Source: Candidatus Nealsoniibacteriota bacterium | GTDB taxonomy: Bacteria; Patescibacteriota; Minisyncoccia; Minisyncoccales; MHMH01 | Reading direction: 5' to 3' | Length of the DNA stretch: 9,006 nucleotides | Assembly (NCBI GenBank): GCA_016186525.1 | Contig: JACPLM010000039.1 | Location: 1 to 9,006, forward strand | In this document: in pieces, positions 1-4,603 of the stretch | Layout of the letters: each line of letters starts with the position of its first letter | Numbering within the stretch: position 1 is the stretch's first letter | The notes under the pieces: generated by a model | What the model saw: the letters and a program-made list of their open reading frames with translations, nothing else | Database searches by the model: none | Told to the model about the DNA's origin: nothing | Position numbers and translations under genes: made by a program

Positions 1-57
1 ATATTTTTAAAAGGGCATTTTTAGACTTTTAATCATATCATGTATCCCAAAAAATGT

Positions 58-86
58 CAAACTAAAATAGCCCTAATAGGGCTATT
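58..86 (-). terminator. Intrinsic terminator after tRNA-Lys
   Basis: A perfect 9-bp inverted repeat (AATAGCCCT at 66-74 and AGGGCTATT at 78-86, 3-nt loop) starts 5 nt past the tRNA 3' end. Read on the minus strand it is followed by a T-rich tract (ATTTTAGTTTG), the usual layout of a Rho-independent terminator. On the plus strand no T-run follows, so it serves the minus-strand transcript. It probably ends both the tRNA and the upstream heat-shock operon, since no convincing terminator lies between dnaJ and the tRNA. Bases 1-57, beyond it, show no gene or signal I can support. Confidence 0.8.
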
Positions 87-91
87 AATGA

Positions 92-164
92 TGGGCCTGC
101 CGGGACTCGAACCCGGAACCATCACCTTAAAAGGGTGTTGCTCTACCAATTGAGCTACAGGCCC
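92..164 (-). tRNA. tRNA-Lys (anticodon UUU)
   Basis: Reading the minus strand gives a full 73-nt cloverleaf. It has a 7-bp acceptor stem GGGCCTG/CAGGCCC, a D arm GCTC/GAGC with a loop containing GGTA, and a T arm CCGGG-TTCGAGT-CCCGG. The anticodon loop is CTTTTAA, placing UUU at 34-36, which is lysine. The discriminator base is A and no CCA is encoded, so CCA must be added by a nucleotidyltransferase. The outermost anticodon-stem position (27-43) is an A-A mismatch; the other four pairs are sound. No clear promoter is seen in the roughly 60 bp upstream, so read-through from dnaJ is plausible. Confidence 0.95.
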
Positions 165-170
165 GTATCA

Positions 171-222
171 CTCAAACTCAAAGTTCAAAATTCAAATCTC
201 AAAATTACCGTGTTTTGAGTTT
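171..222. repeat. AT-rich CTCAAA-type repeat segment with alternative hairpins
   Basis: The dnaJ-tRNA spacer holds degenerate repeats of a CAAA unit (CTCAAA, TTCAAAA, TTCAAA, CTCAAAA). The closing TTTTGAGTTT can pair either with CTCAAAA at 198-204 (7-bp stem, 8-nt loop) or with AAACTCAAA at 174-182 (9-bp stem, long loop). On the minus strand this lies directly after the dnaJ stop and could act as a weak terminator or processing site. The hairpin is AT-rich and lacks a clean U-run, so that role is speculative. Confidence 0.4.
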
Positions 223-225
223 ACA

Positions 226-636
226 TTAAATTCCTTCTTTTTTCAACTGCTCCAGCAATTCTTTTTGTTTCTTGTTTAGGCGCTTAGGAGTTGTCACGAT
301 TAGTTCAATATACATATTCCCTCGGCTATAACCTGAAAAGTGAGGAATGCCCTTGCCCGATATCCGTAAAATTTTTCCCGATTCCGTGCCGGCAGGAACC
401 GTCAATAAAATTTTATTTCCCTCCAAAGTGGGAACCTCTAATTCGTCTCCTAAAGCGGCTTGGGAAAAAGAAATTTCCCGGCTCAAATATAAATCGTCTC
501 CCTTTCTTTCAAAAATCGGATGTTTTTTAATAAAAATTCTGGCGTAAAGGTCTCCCGGCTTTCCGCCTTTTCTGCCGGCCTCACCCTTTCCTTCCGCTTT
601 AATAACCTGATTTATATCAACTCCAGCCGGAATGAT
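226..636 (-). CDS. dnaJ: DnaJ C-terminal fragment (substrate-binding beta-domains)
   Basis: An open frame between an in-frame TAA at 637-639 and the TAA at 226 encodes the end of DnaJ: IPAGVDINQVIKAEGKGEAG, then a GDLY stretch, HPIFERKGDDLYL, and a region resembling the canonical AALG-EVPTL-G and IPAGT-GK-RI-GKGIP segments. There is no ATG in it. The first usable alternative start is a TTG at 484-486, giving 86 residues. It has no own ribosome-binding site and is very unlikely to be a separate gene. It is the severed 3' part of dnaJ. Confidence 0.7.
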   Translation of the reverse strand: MIPAGVDINQVIKAEGKGEAGRKGGKPGDLYARIFIKKHPIFERKGDDLYLSREISFSQAALGDELEVPTLEGNKILLTVPAGTESGKILRISGKGIPHFSGYSRGNMYIELIVTTPKRLNKKQKELLEQLKKEGI

Positions 637-657
637 TTATATCAACTCCAGCCGGAA
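608..657. repeat. Perfect 25-bp tandem duplication inside dnaJ
   Basis: Bases 608-632 and 633-657 are identical; the period-25 tract runs one base further, to 658. The unit begins TGATTTATATC and ends CAGCCGGAA. Because 25 is not divisible by three, it shifts the dnaJ frame. The single-copy sequence reads through as FIPAGVDINQVIKAEGKG, the expected DnaJ context. The junction shows only 1 nt of microhomology. Confidence 0.95.
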
Positions 658-1369
658 TAAAAATCTTTATTTTATCTTCACCCTTCACCCTGCCTTCTCC
701 TTTGCAAACATTGCAGGGCTTTTCAGGCCTGTATCCTTCTCCGCCGCACTCCGGGCAAACAACATTGCGGGTGATTGCCCCCAAAATAGTTTTCCTTATT
801 TGCTGGACTTCTCCTGTGCCTCGGCAGGAAAAACATTCATTAACAACAGTACCCGGCTCGCCTCCCTTGCCCTGGCAACGCGCGCAAACGGTTTGCTTGT
901 ACAAAGAAAGTTCTTCCTCTTTGCCTTTAAGCGTGGCCTCTAAGGGGACTTCTATTTCTATTTCAATGTCTTTTCCTCGCTTTAAATCTTTTTTTGCTCC
1001 GCCTCTCATGCCAAAGCCGAACATCTCTCCAAGCATGTCTCCCAAATCTACGGAGTCGAAATCTTCGCCGAATTTGTCTCTCATTGATTCAAAATCCCAG
1101 CCCGAGGCTGGTCCGCCTTGGGCGGAAAACCCTCCAAAATCCCAGCCCGGCTGCTGCCCGCCTTCGAAAACACGGCCGAATTGGTCGTACTGTTGTCTTT
1201 TATCTGCGTCTGAAAGGACTCTGTAGGCCTCGCTTAGTTCTTTAAATTTATTCTCATCGCCTCCTTTATCGGGGTGGTATTGATGAGCTAATTTTCTATA
1301 GGCCTTTTTGATTTCGTCTTGGCTGGCTCCTTTTTGAACGCCTAAAATTTGATAGTAATCCTTTGGCAT
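617..1369 (-). CDS. dnaJ: DnaJ N-terminal fragment (J domain, G/F linker, zinc fingers)
   Basis: This is the part of dnaJ readable from the natural ATG as the sequence stands: 250 residues ending in six out-of-frame residues (HSGWS after GVDIN) at a TGA. It keeps the J domain, G/F region and all four zinc motifs, but loses most of beta-domain CTD-I, all of CTD-II and the dimerisation end. If translated, such a fragment could still stimulate DnaK ATPase but should bind clients poorly; that expectation comes from work on J-domain truncations in general, not from this sequence. Its TGA stop is the only TGA among the reading-frame ends examined here, as expected for an accidental stop. Confidence 0.75.
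   Translation of the reverse strand: MPKDYYQILGVQKGASQDEIKKAYRKLAHQYHPDKGGDENKFKELSEAYRVLSDADKRQQYDQFGRVFEGGQQPGWDFGGFSAQGGPASGWDFESMRDKFGEDFDSVDLGDMLGEMFGFGMRGGAKKDLKRGKDIEIEIEVPLEATLKGKEEELSLYKQTVCARCQGKGGEPGTVVNECFSCRGTGEVQQIRKTILGAITRNVVCPECGGEGYRPEKPCNVCKGEGRVKGEDKIKIFIPAGVDINHSGWS
1090..1149. repeat. Paired short palindromes between 15-bp direct repeats in the dnaJ G/F region
   Basis: The 15-mer CAAAATCCCAGCCCG occurs at 1090-1104 and 1135-1149, exactly 45 bp apart. Between and overlapping them lie two abutting GC-rich hairpins: CCAGCC-CGA-GGCTGG (1097-1111) and TCCGCC-TTG-GGCGGA (1112-1126). The unit is in frame and encodes the second GWDF of the G/F linker (residues about 74-94). It looks like an in-frame duplication or an inserted palindromic element, although Gly/Phe linkers are naturally repetitive. 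Confidence 0.55.
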
Positions 1370-2877
1370 TATTGTTTTTCTTTATACTCTCCTTCCTCCG
1401 GCTTTTTCTCTTCTGATTTAGTTTCTTCCGGCTTTTTTTCCTGGGCAGCTTTATACAGCTCGGCCCCGACTTTCTGGACTGCGCTTGAGAGCTCTTCTGT
1501 TTTTTGTTTAATTTCTTCTATTTTATCACTATCTTTGACTTTCTTCAAAGCATCAACTTTTTCCTCAATTTCTTTTTTGACTTCCGGCTTAACTTTGTCC
1601 CCCGCATCTTTCAGGGTTTTTTCGACAGTATAAACTAAATTATCAGCCAAATTTCTGGCTTCTATCAAATCCTTTTTTTGCTGGTCTTCGGAAGCGTGAA
1701 GCTCTGCTTCTTTTTTCATTTTCTCCACTTCCTCCTTGGAAAGGCCGGTTGAGCCCTCGATTCTGATTGATTGCGATTTCGATGTCGCCTTATCTTTAGC
1801 CGTAACCGATAAAATACCGGAAGCATCAACATCAAAAGTTACTTCAACTTGAGGAATTCCCCGAGGGGCCGGGGGAATGCCGTCTAAAACAAATTTGCCA
1901 AGAGATCTGTTATCCTGAACCATTGGCCTTTCGCCCTGCAAGATATTAATTTCCACTGCCGGCTGGCTGTCAGCAGCTGTAGAAAATATCTGGCTTTTGG
2001 AGGTAGGAATAGTGGTATTTTTGGCAATCATTACCGTGTTGACTCCGCCCAATGTCTCAATTCCAAGAGACAGCGGCAGAACATCCAAAAGCAAAACGCT
2101 TTTTATATCTCCCTCCGGAGCCCTGCCTTCTTCTTTGGCTTTCAAGATTTCCGCCTGAATGGCAGCTCCTGTTGCCACCACTTCTTCGGGATTTATAGAT
2201 TTGTTCGGCTCTCTGCCAAAAAATTTCTTAACTTCTTCTCTCACTGAAGGAATCATGGTTGTGCCGCCTACCAAAACTACTTCATTTATGTCTTTTTGGG
2301 AAAGCTTGGCCTCGGCTAAAGTTTTTTTGGCCCTATCAATTGATCTTTCCACTAAATCGCGGGTCAAGTCTTCAAACTTAGCCCGATTGATTTTATAGAA
2401 TAAATGCTTGGGTCCGGCCGAATCTGCGGAAACAAACGGCAAATTAATTTCCGTTTCCAAAGACGAAGACAATTCTATTTTTGCTTTCTCTGAGGACTCC
2501 TTGACCCGCTGTAGGGCTAAGGGATCTTTTGATAAATCAATCCCCTGTTCTTTTTGAAATTGCTCAATGACCCAATTCATTAGACGCTGGTCAAAATCTT
2601 CTCCCCCGAGGTGGGGCTCGCCGCCCGTAGATAAAACCTCAACGGTATCGGGAGAAGTTTCCAAAACCGTAACATCAAGAGTGCCTCCGCCAAAATCGTA
2701 AACTATGACTTTTTGGCTTTCTTTCTTGCCAAAACCGTAAGCTAAAGCTGCCGCTGTCGGCTCATTAATGATTCTTAGAACATTGAATCCTGCAACTTCG
2801 CACTTCGCCAGCAGTTTTTGTCGCTTTTCTCTGCGAATCATCAAAATTGGCAGGACACGTGATAACCGCCGCATCAA
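1369..2877 (-). CDS. dnaK: DnaK C-terminal fragment (rest of ATPase domain plus substrate-binding domain)
   Basis: This is the longest open frame in the dnaK region, 502 codons from a TTG at 2875-2877 (or the adjacent ATG at 2872-2874). The first 27-28 residues are out-of-frame DnaK sequence with no family resemblance. True DnaK begins at V-A-G-F-N. It overlaps the N-terminal fragment by 113 bp, which two real genes would not do. It holds NEPTAAA, GGGT, the DVLPLSLGIE linker, the peptide-binding beta-sandwich and the lid. Independent translation is unlikely. Confidence 0.7.
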   Translation of the reverse strand: MMRRLSRVLPILMIRREKRQKLLAKCEVAGFNVLRIINEPTAAALAYGFGKKESQKVIVYDFGGGTLDVTVLETSPDTVEVLSTGGEPHLGGEDFDQRLMNWVIEQFQKEQGIDLSKDPLALQRVKESSEKAKIELSSSLETEINLPFVSADSAGPKHLFYKINRAKFEDLTRDLVERSIDRAKKTLAEAKLSQKDINEVVLVGGTTMIPSVREEVKKFFGREPNKSINPEEVVATGAAIQAEILKAKEEGRAPEGDIKSVLLLDVLPLSLGIETLGGVNTVMIAKNTTIPTSKSQIFSTAADSQPAVEINILQGERPMVQDNRSLGKFVLDGIPPAPRGIPQVEVTFDVDASGILSVTAKDKATSKSQSIRIEGSTGLSKEEVEKMKKEAELHASEDQQKKDLIEARNLADNLVYTVEKTLKDAGDKVKPEVKKEIEEKVDALKKVKDSDKIEEIKQKTEELSSAVQKVGAELYKAAQEKKPEETKSEEKKPEEGEYKEKQ

Positions 2878-3280
2878 CTTTTCCTCCTAATTTTTCCTCG
2901 GCATCTGCTTTTATTTTCTGCAGCACCATTGAAGAAATTTCAATTGGCGTGTGCCACCCTTCTCCCAATTTAATTTCCACTCCTCCATCGCTTCTCTCTC
3001 TTGTCTCATAGGGCAATCTTTTCAATTCTTTTTGGACCTCGGGATCGGAAAATCTCCTGCCGATAAATCTTTTGACAGCGAAAATAGTATTTTTAGGATT
3101 GGTGACCGCCTGCCTTTTGGCTAAGTCGCCCACCAATCTTTCACCTGATTTAGCCAATGCGACAATCGAGGGTATTAAAACCGAACCCTCTCTGGAATCC
3201 AAACACTTTGGCTCGCCATTCACAATAGAAGCCATTTTCGAAATTGATGTGCCCAAATCTATACCTATAACTTTTGACAT
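2765..3280 (-). CDS. dnaK: DnaK N-terminal fragment (first part of the ATPase domain)
   Basis: Read from the natural ATG, the current sequence encodes 171 residues: 160 genuine DnaK residues up to TAGEV and 11 out-of-frame residues ending at a TAA (2765-2767). It contains only subdomain IA/IB elements of the nucleotide-binding domain. It lacks the second phosphate loop (DFGGGT) and everything after it, so it cannot be an active ATPase or chaperone. No Shine-Dalgarno is seen before the ATG; the leader is AT-rich (AAACAAAAATATT). Confidence 0.75.
   Translation of the reverse strand: MSKVIGIDLGTSISKMASIVNGEPKCLDSREGSVLIPSIVALAKSGERLVGDLAKRQAVTNPKNTIFAVKRFIGRRFSDPEVQKELKRLPYETRERSDGGVEIKLGEGWHTPIEISSMVLQKIKADAEEKLGGKVDAAVITCPANFDDSQRKATKTAGEVRSCRIQCSKNH
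2795..2808. repeat. Perfect 7-bp tandem duplication inside dnaK
   Basis: ACTTCGC is present twice back to back (2795-2801, 2802-2808); the sense strand reads GCGAAGT twice. The tract is exactly two units with no extra matching base on either side. Seven extra bases shift the frame. One copy gives TAGEVAGFNVLRIINEPTAA, the expected Hsp70 sequence. Confidence 0.93.
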
Positions 3281-3296
3281 AATATTTTTGTTTTAT

Positions 3297-3851
3297 TTAA
3301 TTTATTTTATTAATTTTTACTTTACTTGCCCTCAAAAGCCTGTTGTTTATTTTGTATCCTTTCTGGACTTCTTCCACTATAGCTTGCGGAGACCCGTTGT
3401 CCGCAACTTCTTCCACCACTTCGTGCCAATTCGGATCAAACTTCTCGCCTATTGCTTTTATTCCCTCTACTCCATGATTTTTCAAAAAATCCAATATTTG
3501 ATTTTTTATCAGCAAAAATCCTTTTATATTTTCATCGTCTTTATTTAATAGCTTCTTTTCGGCTATTTCGAAGTTATCCAAAATCGGCAAAAACTTTAAA
3601 ACCATTTCTTCGGCTCCGTATTTTAAAATCTCGGCCATTCTCTCCATCTCTTCTTTTTTATAATTCAAAAAGTCGGCTCTCGCTCTTTGCCAGCCAGCCA
3701 GATATTCATCTCTTTGCTTCTGGCACTCTTCCCGCCCAGAATCTTCTGGGCGAGGCTCGCCACCTTTGGTGGCGGCTAATTTTTCTTCCCCCTCCGGCTT
3801 GTCCTCTGAGGCCTTAGCAGGGGCGGAAGCCTTAGTTAAATCTTCTCCCAT
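3297..3851 (-). CDS. grpE: GrpE, nucleotide exchange factor of DnaK
   Basis: GrpE releases ADP from DnaK and acts as a dimer in the cytoplasm. The 184-residue protein is close to the usual length (E. coli 197). Residues 1-41 are a disordered, charged leader rich in Lys, Glu, Pro and Ala. Residues about 42-95 form the long coiled-coil helix (RDEYLAGWQRARADFLNYKK, then KFLPILDNFEIAEK). The C-terminal beta-domain follows, with IGEKFDPNWHEVVEEV and the closing KGYKINNRLLRASKVKI, both family hallmarks. The ATG at 3851 lies 16 nt inside the end of hrcA in another frame, so translation is probably coupled; no Shine-Dalgarno is visible. The gene is intact, unlike its partners dnaK and dnaJ. The leader codons 26-40 consist of overlapping palindromes (3733-3774). 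Confidence 0.95.
   Translation of the reverse strand: MGEDLTKASAPAKASEDKPEGEEKLAATKGGEPRPEDSGREECQKQRDEYLAGWQRARADFLNYKKEEMERMAEILKYGAEEMVLKFLPILDNFEIAEKKLLNKDDENIKGFLLIKNQILDFLKNHGVEGIKAIGEKFDPNWHEVVEEVADNGSPQAIVEEVQKGYKINNRLLRASKVKINKIN
3733..3774. repeat. Three interlocking GC-rich palindromes inside grpE
   Basis: Within 42 bp lie CGCCCAGAA-TC-TTCTGGGCG (3733-3752, 9-bp perfect arms), GGCGAG-G-CTCGCC (3749-3761) and CGCCACC-TTT-GGTGGCG (3758-3774, 7-bp arms). Neighbouring palindromes share bases, so the cluster can fold in several mutually exclusive ways. They encode the disordered linker residues 26-40 (AATKGGEPRPEDSGR). GC content is visibly higher than in flanking sequence. This may be a small palindromic element accepted in frame at a tolerant site. 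Confidence 0.6.
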
Positions 3852-4498
3852 AATTTATAAAATAATTCAATATTCTTATCGTAGCTCATTCTCTTTGGCC
3901 CTAAAAGAGCGAGGAGCCCTCCCGGAAAACCCGCAGTAATAATGCTGAAATCATTGGTTTTGGAAACAGGGTTTTCATTGCCAATATAAATCTTTATTTC
4001 CGGTAAAAATATCTCCTCGATATTTTCCTCAAAATCATCAAGCATCTTGGCGAAACTTGCCGCAAGCCCAGGCTCTAAAAATTCCGGCTCTTCAAAAATA
4101 TCCTGCCAACCCTCTTTCCAGACTATTTTTTGTCCGGCCGAATAACCCAAAGCGAGTTCCGAAGATCCCTCAGCCAAAAATCTGGTAGCTGTTTTGATGA
4201 ATTCTAAAGAATCTCCCACCTCTTTGTTCAAATCCCGTTCAAGGTCATTCAGATGATCTTTTAATAATTCGTCCACGAAAAACCTATAACCCTTATCGGT
4301 CGGCACTCTGCCAGCTGACGTATGGGGCTGGGAAAGATAGCCTTCATCAGTAAGTTTTTGCATCTCATTTCTGATAGTAGCCGGGGAAACGCCAAACTTA
4401 TGCTTTTTTTCAAGCAATTTAGAGCTGACGGGTTCCGCTAAAGAAATGTATTCCCGGACAATCCTATTTAAAACTTCGCTTTGTCTCTGGGTAATCAT
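3836..4498 (-). CDS. hrcA: HrcA, heat-inducible transcription repressor (short form)
   Basis: HrcA binds CIRCE and represses the class I heat-shock operon; in studied species its activity depends on GroEL. Residues 1-76 form the winged-helix DNA-binding domain: RQSEVLNRIVREYI, the recognition helix SPATIRNEMQKL (38-49) and the wing PHTSAGRVPTDKGYRFFVD (58-76). The C-terminus keeps the ENPV-ITAGFPGG-ALLGPKRMSYDKNI pattern that ends the family. At 220 residues it is far shorter than the usual roughly 340, so the central inserted/dimerisation region is much reduced. The ATG at 4498 matches the family start and sits 8 nt after the -10 box. It is the first gene of the operon and overlaps grpE by 16 bp. 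A CIRCE at 4524-4550 implies autoregulation. Confidence 0.93.
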   Translation of the reverse strand: MITQRQSEVLNRIVREYISLAEPVSSKLLEKKHKFGVSPATIRNEMQKLTDEGYLSQPHTSAGRVPTDKGYRFFVDELLKDHLNDLERDLNKEVGDSLEFIKTATRFLAEGSSELALGYSAGQKIVWKEGWQDIFEEPEFLEPGLAASFAKMLDDFEENIEEIFLPEIKIYIGNENPVSKTNDFSIITAGFPGGLLALLGPKRMSYDKNIELFYKLWEKI

Positions 4499-4506
4499 CG
4501 AAGTTA

Positions 4507-4534
4507 ATTATAACAAACCAAGATTAGCAGTCAA
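4507..4534 (-). promoter_or_regulatory. Sigma70-type promoter of the hrcA-grpE-dnaK-dnaJ operon
   Basis: On the minus strand a -35 box TTGACT (4529-4534) and a perfect -10 box TATAAT (4507-4512) are separated by 16 bp. Only 8 nt separate the -10 box from the hrcA ATG, so transcription should start at or within a base or two of the start codon, giving a leaderless mRNA. The -35 box lies within the downstream half of the CIRCE operator, so bound HrcA would block RNA polymerase. Confidence 0.8.
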
Positions 4535-4550
4535 GCCCTTCGATTGCTAA
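4524..4550 (-). promoter_or_regulatory. CIRCE operator (HrcA binding site)
   Basis: The minus strand reads TTAGCAATC, a 9-nt spacer, then GACTGCTAA. The consensus CIRCE is TTAGCACTC-N9-GAGTGCTAA. Arm length (9) and spacer (9) match exactly. Arms agree with consensus at 8 and 7 of 9 positions and with each other at 8 of 9. It sits just upstream of hrcA, overlapping the promoter, as expected for HrcA autoregulation. It lies 53 bp before the divergent corA gene, so an effect on that side cannot be excluded. Confidence 0.92.
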
Positions 4551-4571
4551 CTTCATATTTTATCTATATTT

Positions 4572-4597
4572 TATAATTTTGAGCGGTATGTTAAAAT
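4572..4597 (+). promoter_or_regulatory. Candidate promoter for the corA-GT-kimA transcription unit
   Basis: Two possible -10 boxes lie before corA: TATAAT at 4572-4577 (about 20-nt leader) and TAAAAT at 4592-4597 (nearly leaderless, as for hrcA). Neither has a good -35 box at 16-18 bp. A promoter must be somewhere in this divergent 105-bp gap, but the exact boxes are uncertain. Confidence 0.35.
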
Positions 4598-4603
4598 AAA
4601 TTA

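Larger units (their letters stand above)
226..1369 (-). pseudogene. dnaJ: dnaJ, J-domain co-chaperone, frameshifted by a 25-bp tandem duplication
   Basis: DnaJ delivers unfolded clients to DnaK in the cytoplasm and stimulates its ATPase. Residues 1-65 form the J domain with the HPD motif at 32-34. A Gly/Phe-rich linker follows to about residue 125. All four CxxCxGxG zinc repeats are present (162, 179, 205, 219), so this is a type I DnaJ. The frame is lost after residue 244 because a 25-bp block (608-632) is repeated exactly at 633-657. The C-terminal substrate-binding part, including HPIFERKGDDLYL, continues in another frame to a TAA at 226. Without one copy the gene would encode 372 residues, close to the 376 of E. 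coli DnaJ. The ATG at 1369 overlaps the dnaK stop by one base (TAATG), which implies translational coupling. The lack of any other damage points to a very recent mutation, a reversible switch, or an assembly error. Confidence 0.9.
1369..3280 (-). pseudogene. dnaK: dnaK, Hsp70 chaperone, frameshifted by a 7-bp tandem duplication
   Basis: DnaK is the ATP-driven Hsp70 chaperone of the cytoplasm, cycling with GrpE and DnaJ. The start carries the phosphate loop IGIDLGTSIS and the catalytic-site lysine of AVKRFIGRR (residue 70, same number as in E. coli). The ATPase domain breaks after residue 160 at TAGEV, where ACTTCGC is duplicated (2795-2808, plus strand). In the other frame it resumes with AGFNVLRIINEPTAAALAYG and YDFGGGTLDVTVLE, then the interdomain linker DVLPLSLGIETLGG, the substrate-binding domain and an alpha-helical lid with a charged EK-rich tail. 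Removing 7 bp gives 634 residues, like E. coli DnaK at 638. Unusual residues are SI where TN is typical in the first phosphate loop, and an EGSVLIPS segment in place of SRTTPS. The gene starts 16 nt after grpE and ends overlapping dnaJ by one base. Confidence 0.9.

Noticed and set aside
617..619. TGA as a sense codon (code 25 as in Gracilibacteria/SR1)
   Set aside because: Tryptophan is encoded by TGG, in-frame TGA is absent from intact genes, and reading through this TGA meets a TAA within a few codons and does not recover DnaJ sequence.
608..657. Programmed ribosomal frameshifting in dnaJ or dnaK
   Set aside because: No slippery heptamer is needed: in both genes an exact tandem copy fully accounts for the frame change and the restored lengths are canonical.
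226..1149. CRISPR array or mobile element as explanation for the repeats
   Set aside because: There are only two-copy repeats without spacers of regular size, no cas or transposase gene, and no terminal inverted repeats with target duplications.
702..1226. Long plus-strand open frame opposite dnaJ
   Set aside because: It is antisense to conserved DnaJ coding sequence, has low-complexity Ser/Pro-rich content and no family resemblance; it is a shadow frame.
3072..3817. Plus-strand open frames opposite dnaK/grpE
   Set aside because: They mirror well-supported conserved genes, with no promoter or recognisable domain.
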